Positions 12,101 to 24,100 of a stretch of 64,000 nucleotides of DNA are shown here, piece by piece. The notes below the pieces were generated by a model. The model searched no databases, had not been told where the DNA came from, and saw nothing but the letters and a program-made list of their open reading frames with translations. Position 1 is the first letter of the stretch; each line of letters starts with the position of its first letter. The DNA is from Ailanthus altissimus (lineage: Eukaryota; Streptophyta; Magnoliopsida; Sapindales; Simaroubaceae): contig OX327697.1 of the NCBI GenBank assembly GCA_946807835.1, positions 1,193,001 to 1,257,000 of the forward strand. Direction: 5' to 3'. The translations under genes and the position numbers were made by a program.

Positions 12101-15100
12101 GCTTCAGCACTCATTTAAAATCATAAGTAATTACTAATTGATAGCAAAGTCAGATATATGATGTTTATCATAATTCATGTTTTTAGCTTGTCTGCTTGTA
12201 AGTCTTGCCTCTTTTCCAAAACTTGTTTTTCCACTGAGGATATTTGGTAATGTTTTCATTTTGTGCATTTGTGAAGGGGATGATCATAGAATTATGATAT
12301 ACTATCCAAGCTCAGCAGGTGGAGGCATGAAGGAATTGTTTAGGAAGGTTTGTGTATATAATGGTTGCTTCTTGTTCGTAAATTTGGATCCAAAGTGCTT
12401 TTACTTCAATGTATTCATGATACTAATTATAATTTCTTTGATGCATGCTACACTGGGAGAATGTACACATCATTGGTAGATTATAAGCAAGAATTATGAT
12501 TTATCTGGTTCCAGGTTTTTTTGAATTTGCTTCCTAGAATGCAACATGTTTTTATTTAGGCTGGACTAGAAGTTTCTAGCATTCTACTGGTTATAGAAAT
12601 AGGCAACTCAAATCTATTAGTTAGGCAGATGTCAGTTGTTGGGATCTTGCTTAGTTTTTCCAGTCTTATGTCAACAATGCTTTGAAGAATGTCATCCATT
12701 TTTAGTAATGCGGTTATAACATGTCAACATGCTCAACAGCTTGTCCATGCTTGCTTTCTTAATTTCTTAATTTTTCTCTTCGCTTTCTCCTCTCATGGTC
12801 CTTTTGCAAGTACTGATGATTTTTTTATATTTTATTTCATTATCCAAAATTGTACTTGCCTGTCACCAATATTTTGTTTTAGGTAGGAAATCGGTCAAGT
12901 GAGTTCCATCCAGAGGTTAGAAGGGTGCGGCGTGAAGGCTCTTACATATATGAGGAATTTATGCCAACAGGAGGAACGGATGTCAAGGTTGGAGATGTTG
13001 TTTTATCAATGGAATCGTGTATATATATATATATATATAGCCAAGCTTTTTGAATCTTTTGGATGCTACATATTAGATACTGTTTGCATTGTTTACACAT
13101 GTTTTGCTTGAGAGCGATATGCCATAAGTTTATTGCATTCTTTCAATTATTGGTTATTCATTTAGCCTTACTGGGGATTGAAGTCTTATTCCTTGCACAG
13201 CACATTTCTGCTCTTTGTCATGTTATTAATTCATCAATTTTTGGGGCTATTCTGCTCATCCTCTACCTTCTTTGTCAATTGCAGATTTAGTATTTTGTTG
13301 TTCTGATCTGTTATACCGGCTCTTGTATTTACTTTTCAATGCTGAAGTTGTTTTCTATACTTAGAATGCTTTTATGCTCTCTTACATTATAACTTTTTTT
13401 TTCCTTCTCAGTTTACTTGAAGAAGATTCTAATGTATTTAGTTTAGTTATTCTACTTCGATTCTTATTAGTGATTGCTTGAGCATTGTCAAATAATCTAG
13501 GTCTACACTGTTGGCACTGAATATGCACATGCTGAGGCAAGGAAGTCTCCTGTTGTTGATGGTGTTGTCATGAGAAATCCTGATGGCAAGGAGGTAAGGG
13601 TGACGTTCATCATAACTGAATACAAAGCCACGAATCTGGTTTCTCGTTCTTTTTCATTTGTGTCTCATTTGTACTCACCAGTTTCAAAGCTCTGGTCTTC
13701 AGAGTCTTGGCAATTTTCTTGAGCACTGTTTGTTGTATGAGTTTTCTACCTTGTTCATGCTATGCATTTAAGGAGAATCTATTTCTGTGGACAGTCTGCT
13801 AGAGGTTTGATTCAACCATTTGTGAGCATTATTATTGACAGTTTTGTTTTTTATAGAGGTAGTGAAACAAGATTGTTTACTTGACCTTGAATTGTTGGTG
13901 AATTTTTCTAGACAAATTGTGTCATATTAGACCATTTAAATCTTTGTCAAATGATCTGCCCTTACATTGTACTTGATTTAAATAAGTCAAGTACTGTGAC
14001 AGGTGTTGATTGAGATGGATGTGCTATGATTTGAATTGGGTTTTATTATGAGGAATTATATGCTTTAGCTTGAAAGCATTTCATGGACAAAGGGAAGCCC
14101 CTTGAACCACCAGTAATTAGCACAAAACTAAGCCTAGGGAGACTATATCTAGATTGTGTAGGCAATATGGTAATATCTTCTATGGTTTTCTTGAGTTAAG
14201 TTGAAGTTAACATGCTTGTTCTTTTGTCCGTTTCTTGTTATCCTGTAAAGATTAAACTTTTTTTTCCGATAGCTTCATTCAGACAATGCACAATGATTGA
14301 TCAAATATTCATTCTGTTTTATCTTAAATTAGGTCTCTGGTTGACTGTGAATGACAGTGTGATTAAAAATTTACTGAAACTAATAAATCATTGTATGTGA
14401 AATTAAGTAGAAAGACTGGACACCTACTAAATAGTTGTTTTCTGCGCAACTAGGAGCAGCAATTAATAGATCTCCTGGGGTAAACTAATGCATTGCTATT
14501 CGGGGGTGACACTTGATGGTGTCTTAACATGTTTTTGTTACCTTTTGTTACAGGTGAGGTATCCTGTATTGCTGACTCCTAATGAGAAGGAGATGGCAAG
14601 AGAGGTTTGCATTGCATTTAGGCAAGCGGTATGTGAATACACAACTAATGATCAATTGTTTCTCCAACATCTCATGTCTTATTGTTATGCTGTCTTTGTG
14701 TTTAGCCCAAATGATCTACTAGAAGATGTTTCTATTGGATTTATGTTTTAATATTTGTGTGGTAACAAACAAAATGTTGCTTCAGAAAATTTGTAACCTT
14801 GGATGTATCAATGAGTTATTGATGAACTTGTCATTGTTGTTATTGTTTTAATTGTACTTTGACCAATGAACTTGGCTAGAACAATGAGCTCATTAGGGTA
14901 TTTACGTTTACAATTTCTTTTAAAAACCTCTGGCGAATGATTGTCATTCTGAATTTTGAAATAAAAGTCAATCACAGGTCTATGTTAGCTTCTCGAGCCA
15001 TTGCTTGAAAACATTTTTTTAACATATGCCTTGCTGTCCTGGTTACATAGTTTTAAAATTTGAGCTTTCTCAGTTAGTTAATTTAGTAAATGTATCATTG

Positions 15101-18100
15101 GAGGTGTTTCTTTTTTAATTTTGATATGAAAAATGTGATGTATACTTTCAGAAGGCTGTATGGGAATGTGGGATTATGCAAATACAATGAGACTTCCTGT
15201 GTGGTACATTCGTTGCATTGCCGAATTGATATGCATATTGTATCATTCTACACCTTCTGTTACTCGTTCATTATAGAAGACTGTGTTATAAAGGAAAGTT
15301 TGGCTCATTGATACACATGAATGCTCATACATGCATGCAATCTGTTTTTCGGGAATTACTTGTTGAATAAGTTTATTCCTCTGAATCTGTTCGTTTGTTT
15401 CTTGTTACTTGCAGGTTTGTGGGTTTGATCTATTGCGTTCTGAGGGACGCTCATATGTTTGTGATGTGAATGGATGGAGCTTTGTAAAGAACTCATACAA
15501 GTAATGCATTACTGATTTGCTTTATTATATGATCATTCTAATGGTATTTCTTTTCATATTGACTGCATATATTTATGAAGTACTGTCCAGAAAGTAACTT
15601 TTCATAAAATCCATATTTTTCACTTACAAAATTATGTTACCGTCATTCATTTAGATTCAACTCTTTTTACAGCATTTCCTTCCACGAGGGGAGTGTAAAA
15701 GAGAAGAGAAACATCACGTGCAAAGTTGTCTGTCATGATATATTTACCACCTTCACCTAATTGTTCAGATTTTCTTTTTCTTCTCTTATGGGCTATACAC
15801 ACCCCACACCCAAGAGAGAAAATGAAGATGGAATTCTATCTTTTTTTATGCAGAAGTTCTTTCATATCAATCCATAACTGGGGGGTGTGGTGGGGGGGTT
15901 CACTCAGGAAGTAAGGAACAAACTTCCCTGGTGCAGATATTCTTGTCAACTATTATTATTCATTCTCAAATTCATGCTTGATGAACAGTTTTAATTGCTT
16001 GTGTTGATTGTGATGCTATTAGGATTGGGTGGCACCGCCATCTGAGATTGTCTCAATGTTAATTACCCAATGAGCTGGCTGGCTAAGTTGACCTCTGATT
16101 TTGACAAAATCCAAGTTTCTAGGAAAAACAAGAACTTTATTTGTTATGGGTATTATGTGTCCCTGCCTTTTAATTTGTCTTATTTGATCGTCTTAGAATA
16201 TTATTTAATATTTATTTAAACATTTCATAGTTTAGTATTATAATAACTATCATTATTATTATCTTCATATTTATTTGAACACTTCATAGTCTAGTTTATT
16301 ATTATTATTGTCTATTTCATATTTATTTAAAAGTTTTCATAGTTTAGTATTATTATCATCTACAGGCTGGTCAACTAAGTCAAGATGTTATTTGTCCTTC
16401 ACAGGCTCTATCTTGCTATAATACGAGTTCTCTTATGTTTCCTTTTAAAGAAGTACATATAATTTCTCTTCTCAAACGCAGGTATTATGATGACACTGCT
16501 TGTGTGCTAAGGAAGATGTTTTTAGATGCAAAAGCTCCTCATCTTTCTTCAGCAATTCCACCAATTTTGCCATGGAAAGTCAATGAACCTGTCCAGCCTA
16601 CTGAGGGACTAACTCGCCAGGGAAGTGGGCTTGGAACATTTGGGCAGTCTGAGGAGCTACGTTGCGTCATTGCTGTTATGCGCCAGTATGTTGTCATTTT
16701 CCCTTGGTATACTTGGTCTAGTAGAATCTTGTCTTCACTTCCTTAGTTTTGTTTTATATTGGCAGTGGTGATAGAACCCCCAAGCAGAAGGTGAAGTTGA
16801 AAGTTACTGAAGAAAAGTTGCTAAACTTAATGTTAAAGTACAATGGGGGACGACCTAGAGCTGAGGTGAGTACTGTTGCTTAATCTGTTTTGGTTAAGTA
16901 AAAGTTGAATAATAAAGACTGATTGTTATTATTTTATTATTATTCTTATCTAAAGTTGACCACCTTTGGATTGGTACATTTGTTGGTTCTCTTTTTTTTC
17001 AGACAAAACTTAAAAGTGCTGTGCAGTTGCAAGATCTGTTAGATGCCACTCGAATTCTTGTTCCTCGTTCAAGGTTTCATATCATATCTACTAACTTACT
17101 GTTTAATTGCTTAAATATGCTTTCCGTGCAAATAATATGCAATTTACCTTCAGCCATCTCTCTCCTAGAGGAAGATATTCTTGGAGATGATCTTTCCAAT
17201 GATTCATTTAAGTCTCATTGGTCAATTTTTCGAAATTATGTTCCCATCCAAATAATTATGATTAAATTCTAAAACTTTTTCTGATGATTCATTTAAGTCT
17301 CATCGGTAAATTTTTCTTTGTTGGATATGAAAGCTTTCTCGTTTTTGCTTATGATAAATTGATTGAGAAGGCATTTTGGCCAATACTGAATTTAATAAAC
17401 CATTGACATAAAGGGGCTTTGATAACCAAATAATGAAATCTTGTGGAAGGCAATATTCAACTACTGATCAACTCGCTTATGATTATTTATATTATTTAGA
17501 CCAGGTCGTGAAAGTGACAGTGAGGCAGAAGATATTGAGCATGCTGAAAAGCTTCGTCAAGTTAAAGCAGTCCTTGAAGAGGTTAGTTTCTCCGGGAACT
17601 ATACATTTCTTTCTTAAAATTTTTGCCCAATACTATATATTTATGTTGCTGATGTTTGCCTCTTTTGTTTATTTATTTTTCATATTAAAACTGTTGTTTT
17701 GTTATGTTCATCTCAAGTGCATGCAACTTCTTATTTATTTAGCAGTGAGTTTGTACCCAGCCCATTTTGTTGGGGATTACTTTGTTTTGATGTAGCCATC
17801 TTTTATAACTAAGGCTATATTTACAATCAATGATGCAACTCAGCTAAGCATTGATCTTAACTAAATAGGTTCTGCTTCATGAATTTGTTGGTACCATTTA
17901 TTTCTAGGTAGAACAGTTTTTTTGGCTAGACGGATCTTAATTTCTGTGAACATAAGGGGAATGGTAAATTTTTTGTTAATTGTTTTGGCCTTTCCATATG
18001 GCCTATACTTCAGTATTCTAGAATGGTAGATACCTGCTTAAGTGGAGTTTGGTGTCAATACCAAAAAATTAATGCAGCAGTGTCACAGCTGCAATCAGTG

Positions 18101-21100
18101 CAGTGGTTGGTAGTTGTAAGTTGCGAAAATGAATTGATCATCTTTTATTCTTTTACATGTTCATTTCAGATAACCCTGATCTGTAACCATGAATGTACAG
18201 TATCTTGTCTTAGAGTTGCATATTATGCCGTCTATCACTTGATAAATATTTTGCTATGCAGGGAGGACATTTTTCTGGTATTTACAGGAAAGTCCAACTA
18301 AAGCCACTAAAGTGGGTTAAAGTTGGAAAAAGTAATGGTGAAGAGGAGGAACGGCCCGTTGAAGCACTTATGGTTCTTAAATATGGGGGTGTTCTTACGC
18401 ATGCTGGCAGAAAGCAGGTGTTAACTACTAATGTCTAATGGCTAAATTTCTGTGATATAATCTGATCTTGCATTGATAATTAAAGTATCATGGTATTGCT
18501 ATGAGAAGCATATTGTGCAAAATTATTGTGTGAAACACAAATTTAGCTGTTCTCAGTTTCATTATAATTTTCTTTCTTTCTTTCGCCAATTATTGCAGGC
18601 AGAAGAACTGGGTAGATACTTCCGAAATAATATGTATCCAGGTCATTATTATGATCCCTTCTGTCATCAGTAAAATCACTTTCATTTATTGCCTGGCTGT
18701 CACAAATAACTGGAAACATTCTCAAATCTTATTGTGTTTATCCTCATTGCTAAAGTACTGGCCAAACATCTTTGTAGAATTCTTTTCCATCGGATTCTTC
18801 ATTCAAGCAGTCTTCACACGCTAAATGGGGTCTTTTTTTTGGGTCAAATTATGAGTAAATCTCATTGATATTCATCTAACAAATGTACACTAATTTATAG
18901 GAAAAAGAAACTAACCTAAGTCCTAATATATAGTGAATATATAGCTATAATACATGGCTGAAAATGAGCTATAATACAAGCTGTACTAAGCTGTAATAGG
19001 CTGAAAAATTTGCACATTGACACCGTAATTATTGACTCTAGCATCTGCACACTAATACTGTAATTGTTGACTCTAACACTCCCTCTCAAACTGATGAGTG
19101 GATATTTTTCATTCCCAGCTTGCCAATAATGGACTTGAATGCAGAACCATTTAATCCTTTAGTTAATGCATCTGCAAGTTGACCTTCGGTTGACACAAAT
19201 GGAGTACAAATTAGTCCGTTTTCTAACTTTTCCTTCATAAAATGTCTATCTACTTCCACATGCTTGGTGCGGCCATGTTGTACTGGATTGTGTACGATAT
19301 TAATTGCTGACTTATTATCACAATATAGTTTCATAGGTCCTTTCCATGGAATCTTCAAGTCTTCCAAGATTATTTTCAACCATAAAAGCTCACAAATAAG
19401 GGTGGGCATGGTCCAGTTCGGTTTTTTGAAGAAAAAAATCGAACCGGTTTTTTTATAGTTGAAAATTGAATTGGTTTTTTCCGGTTCGGTTTTTTCGATT
19501 TTAAAAATTAAGTATTTTTTTTATTTTTTAAGTTTAGGAAGGATTATATGTGGTTAAGTATATGTTAATATTTTTTATTATCCAATAAATGAACACCACA
19601 TGGTAAATAAAATCCTTACCGAACTGGCCAGTTTTCCTTAAACAAAAACCGAACGATTTTTTTTGTATGAAAAAAACTGAACCAAACCGGCCTGTTCGAT
19701 TCGGTTTTTCGGTTTTCGATTTTATTTGCGCACCCTTATTCACAAAATCCTTACGCCATAGCTTTGAACTCAGCTTTTGCACTTGACCTTGCTACCACAT
19801 TTTGCTTCTTACTTCTCCACGTTACAAGATTACCTCTAAGGAATGTACAATAACCTGAAGTTGATCTTTTGTTATCAATTGATTCAGTATAATCTACATC
19901 TGTGTATGCTTCCACTGTCAATTCATTTCCTCTTCTAAACAATACTCCATTTCCTAGAGTACCTTTTAAGTATTGTAGAATTTGATGTGCTGCTTAAAGG
20001 TGTACTTCTTTTGGGTTGTGCATGAATGGACTCACCACTCCTATAGCATAGACTATGTCTGCTCTAACGTGGGAAAGATGGATTAGTTTGCCAACCAATC
20101 TTTGATAGGATTCTCTATCCACTACTGCATCTTCTGGTGCTTTACAAAGTTTGTGATTTGGTTCAATGGGAGTCTCCACTGATTCACACCCTAGTTTCCC
20201 TGTTTCAGTTAATAAATCTAACACATACTTCTGTCGTGATCTAAAGATCCCATGTTGAGAGTGAGCTACTTCAATGCCAAGTATTTTAACCTGCTGAGTT
20301 CTTTAATCTCATATTCTTGCAATAAACACTATTTTAATATCTTCATTCCTAGCAAGTCATCTCTAGTTATCAATATATAATCCACATAAACTAATAGAAT
20401 TATAACTCCCCCAAAAACAGAATGTTTGACAAACAATGTGTGATTACTTTGACTTTATTTGCAACCCAAAGCATTCATTACTCTAGTAAATCTGCCAAAT
20501 CAAGCCCTCGGTGACTGTTTTAAGCCATATAATGCCTTTTTCAACTTACACACCTTGTTCTTTTCTAACTCAAACCCTAGAGGTAACTCCATATAGATTT
20601 CTTCATTAAGATCACCATATAGAAAGACATTTTTTACATCAAATTGCTGCAAACTCTAGCCACGATTAGCGGCTAAAGATAATAATATTCTTACCGTATT
20701 CATTTTTGCAACAGGAGCAAATATTTCAAGATAATCTATCCCATAAGTTTGAGTATACCCCTTTGCCACCAACCTTGACTTGTACCATTCAAGTGATCCA
20801 TCTGCTTTATGTTTCACTGTGAAGACCCATTTACATTCCACTAGCTTCTTTCCTGGAGGTAGTTCCACCAAGTCCCATGTTTTGTTTTTCTCAAGAGCAT
20901 CCATTTTTCATAGCTTCCTTTAACTTTTTACTACCTAAACTTCAGAGACATTTTTTGGGATAGTATTAATGTTGAGGTAAATAAGAAAACTTTTGTGACC
21001 ACTAGACAGCTTTTCATAGGATACAAAGTGAGATAATAGATATACAAGCTGTTGGGTACAATTTCTAATGCCCTTTCTAATTGCAATAGGAAGATCATCA

Positions 21101-24100
21101 TTATTAGCAACAACATGCACATTATTATCATAATCCATTTTAATTTTCATAGCTTCCTTTAACTTTTTACTACCTAAACTTCAGAGACATTTTTTGGGAT
21201 AGTATTAATGTTGAGGTAAATAAGAAAACTTTTGTTCCACTAGACAGCTTTTCATAGGATACAAAGTGAGATAATAGATATACAAGCTGTTGGGTACAAT
21301 TTCTAATGCCCTTTCTAATTGCAATAGGAAGATCATCATTATTAGCAACAACATGCACATTATTATCATAATCCTCAGAGTTAAGAGTTACCTCAATATT
21401 ATCAGTACCAGAAATTGGTTCTGAATCAAGAACTTACATTGGTTGAATGCAAAGGAAAGAATTGAATATACCTGCAATGAGCGTGTAGTACTTTGAATCT
21501 ATTTATCATTTGCCACTTGATTAGGAGTGTTTGGATAAGATTTATTTGGTAAAGAATCAGAAACAGATGATGATTCATTTGGTAAGGGAACCAAATTTTT
21601 ATTTTGCGAGGATGAAAGATTAAGTAAAAACAAATCTCTATCCTTATCTTACACAAATGTTGTCTCCCCCTGAAGATGAGGATTTGGAAAGTAATTTTTA
21701 TTTTCAACAAATGTTACATCGATTGAGACAAAGAATCGTTTTGTCGAAGGATGATAACACTTGTACCCTTTCTGTGTAGAAGAATACCCAACAAAAATAC
21801 ACTTAAGAGCCGTTGGATCTAGTTTCTCTCGGTATTCAAATAAATATGAATAAAGGACACACCCAAAGACTATAGGAATTAAGTGATTTGTCGTTTTGAA
21901 ATCCGGGTAAAATTTTGAAAAAAGTTGCATAGAGCTGTTATAATCAAAAACTTAAGAACGCAATCTATTAATCAGAGGTGTAGCGGTTAAGACAGTTTCC
22001 CCCCAATAATTCTTTGGAGTATTTTTTTTTAAAAGAAAAGCTCGAGTAACAGTTAGAAGGTGACCATTTTTTCTTTCTGCCACTCTATTTTGTTGTGGTG
22101 TATTGACACATGTGGATTCATGAAAGATTCCTTTTCCTTTGAAGAATTGTGATAACACTTGATTAAAATATTCCCTAGCATTATCAAATCGAACTCTTTT
22201 TATCTCAACCCTAAATTGATTTTTCACCATTTGGAAGAAATTTAGAAAGGTGGAACTAACATTTGATTTTTGTTTTAAAAGAAAAACCCATAACACTCAA
22301 GTACAATCGTCAATGAATAAGACAAACCAACGAGCTCCAGAGATATTATGAAAAGTAGAAGGTCTCCAAACATCACTGTGGATTAAAGTAAAAGGTTTTG
22401 ATGCTCTTGTATTACTTATTGGAAATGAAACACGTTTATATTTTGCAAATTCATAAACATTATAATGAAATATACTCAAATCAAATCCTTTAAATAAACT
22501 AGGAAACATTACTTTAAGAATAATGAAAGAAGGATGACTCAAACGGAAGGATATAACCATATCTTATTTTTTTATGGGAAATAGAAGACTCAGAAAGCAG
22601 AGACAACAAAATAGGATCCTTAGTACTGTTTTGCCCACCAAGTTCCTCAAGAAAGTAGAGCTCATTCGTCTTCTTAGCAAGTCTAATTATCGTCCCTGTT
22701 TTTTGGTCTTGAAATTTACAAAGTGTAGAAAAAAAGGTTACTATACAGTTCAAATCCTTTGTAAGCTTGTGAATTGAAACTAGATTGGTAGACAATTGAG
22801 GCACGTGTACAACATTTTTCAAAACAAGATTTCGATTTATAACTATATTCCCTTGCCCAGCAACTGTAACCAATGTCCCATCAGCAATGATAGTTTTCTT
22901 ATTACTAGGATAAGGACTACAAGAGATAAACCCATGAGAAGATTGGGTCATATGGTCTGTTGCCCCGAAATCTACTACCCAAGTTCCTTTTGTGATTGAC
23001 ACACTAAGTGCAAAGGGCTAAGAATTACCTAAAAAGGTCAAGGAGCAAGTACCTGCATTACTCGTAGGTTTCTCTAATGTCTCCAAAACATATCTCAAGT
23101 TGTCAATTTCTTCTCTGTTAAACTCAGATTGTCTTTGGGAGAATTCTTTCACTTTGTATTAAAGATAAATGTGTCTACACTTGCCTTCTTGATTATTTTT
23201 TGCTGTCCAAGAAGTATTTTGAGTATTTGAGGACTTATATTGAAGTTTCCAGCACCTTTCTCGGCGGTGTCGCGGCTTCTTACAACAAGTACACTATAAG
23301 GAGTCATTATTACTTGCTTTAGGTCCTTTTATCGGCCTATTATTTCCTCTTATTCTGTTGGAATAAGTATTTGACTGTTGCTGGTCTGATTTCACAGTTT
23401 TGGTAACTAAGGTTGAACTCTCTATCGATTAGGACTTCAATATAACTCCTCTTTGCCTTTCTTCTCTACGAATTACAATTTCACAGTTTCATTGAGTGAA
23501 GGAGTTTCTTCCTTTCCTAACACTTGCACTCGAACCGGATCAAACTCAGCGTTCAAACTAGCAAGAAAGGTGTAAATCCTTTCTGTTTCTATAAAACACT
23601 TAAGAAGGGTTGCATCTTTGTTGCACTTCATCTCAATCATTGATAATGGTCTAACTCTTTTCATTTTGTAAAATCTGAACATATTCAGTGACTGAGCGAT
23701 TATGTTGCTTGGTAGATGAGATTTTTGTCTTAATCTCATAGATTTGTACAGCATGTCAGACTTTAGAATAGATCTGCCTACAGTACTCCTAAGCCTCTTT
23801 TGTTGTTGTCAAAAACATGCAAGTATTCCTGACTTCTGAAATCATTGAATTCCACAACCAGGACATCACCATCGAGTCTTCTTCATCCCATGCAATGAAC
23901 TTTGGATCAGTGGGTTCTGGTCCCATCCCAAGAAGGTGACTCAGTTTGCCCTTTCCTTTCAAGAAGGTTTGAACGAATTGAGACCATTTTAGATAGTTTT
24001 TGCCATTGAGACGTAAACCTAGTTGAATATTCTGTAATTCTCCTCTTGCAATGTTAACGACTTCATATGTTGTTATCGAATTATCAACTTGTTGGTTGGT

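Noticed and set aside
17507..17581. Acceptor after ACCAG at about 17505 for VIH exon 15
   Set aside because: It gives an immediate stop; the acceptor TTTAG at 17499 keeps frame and yields [14 protein letters not shown] as expected.
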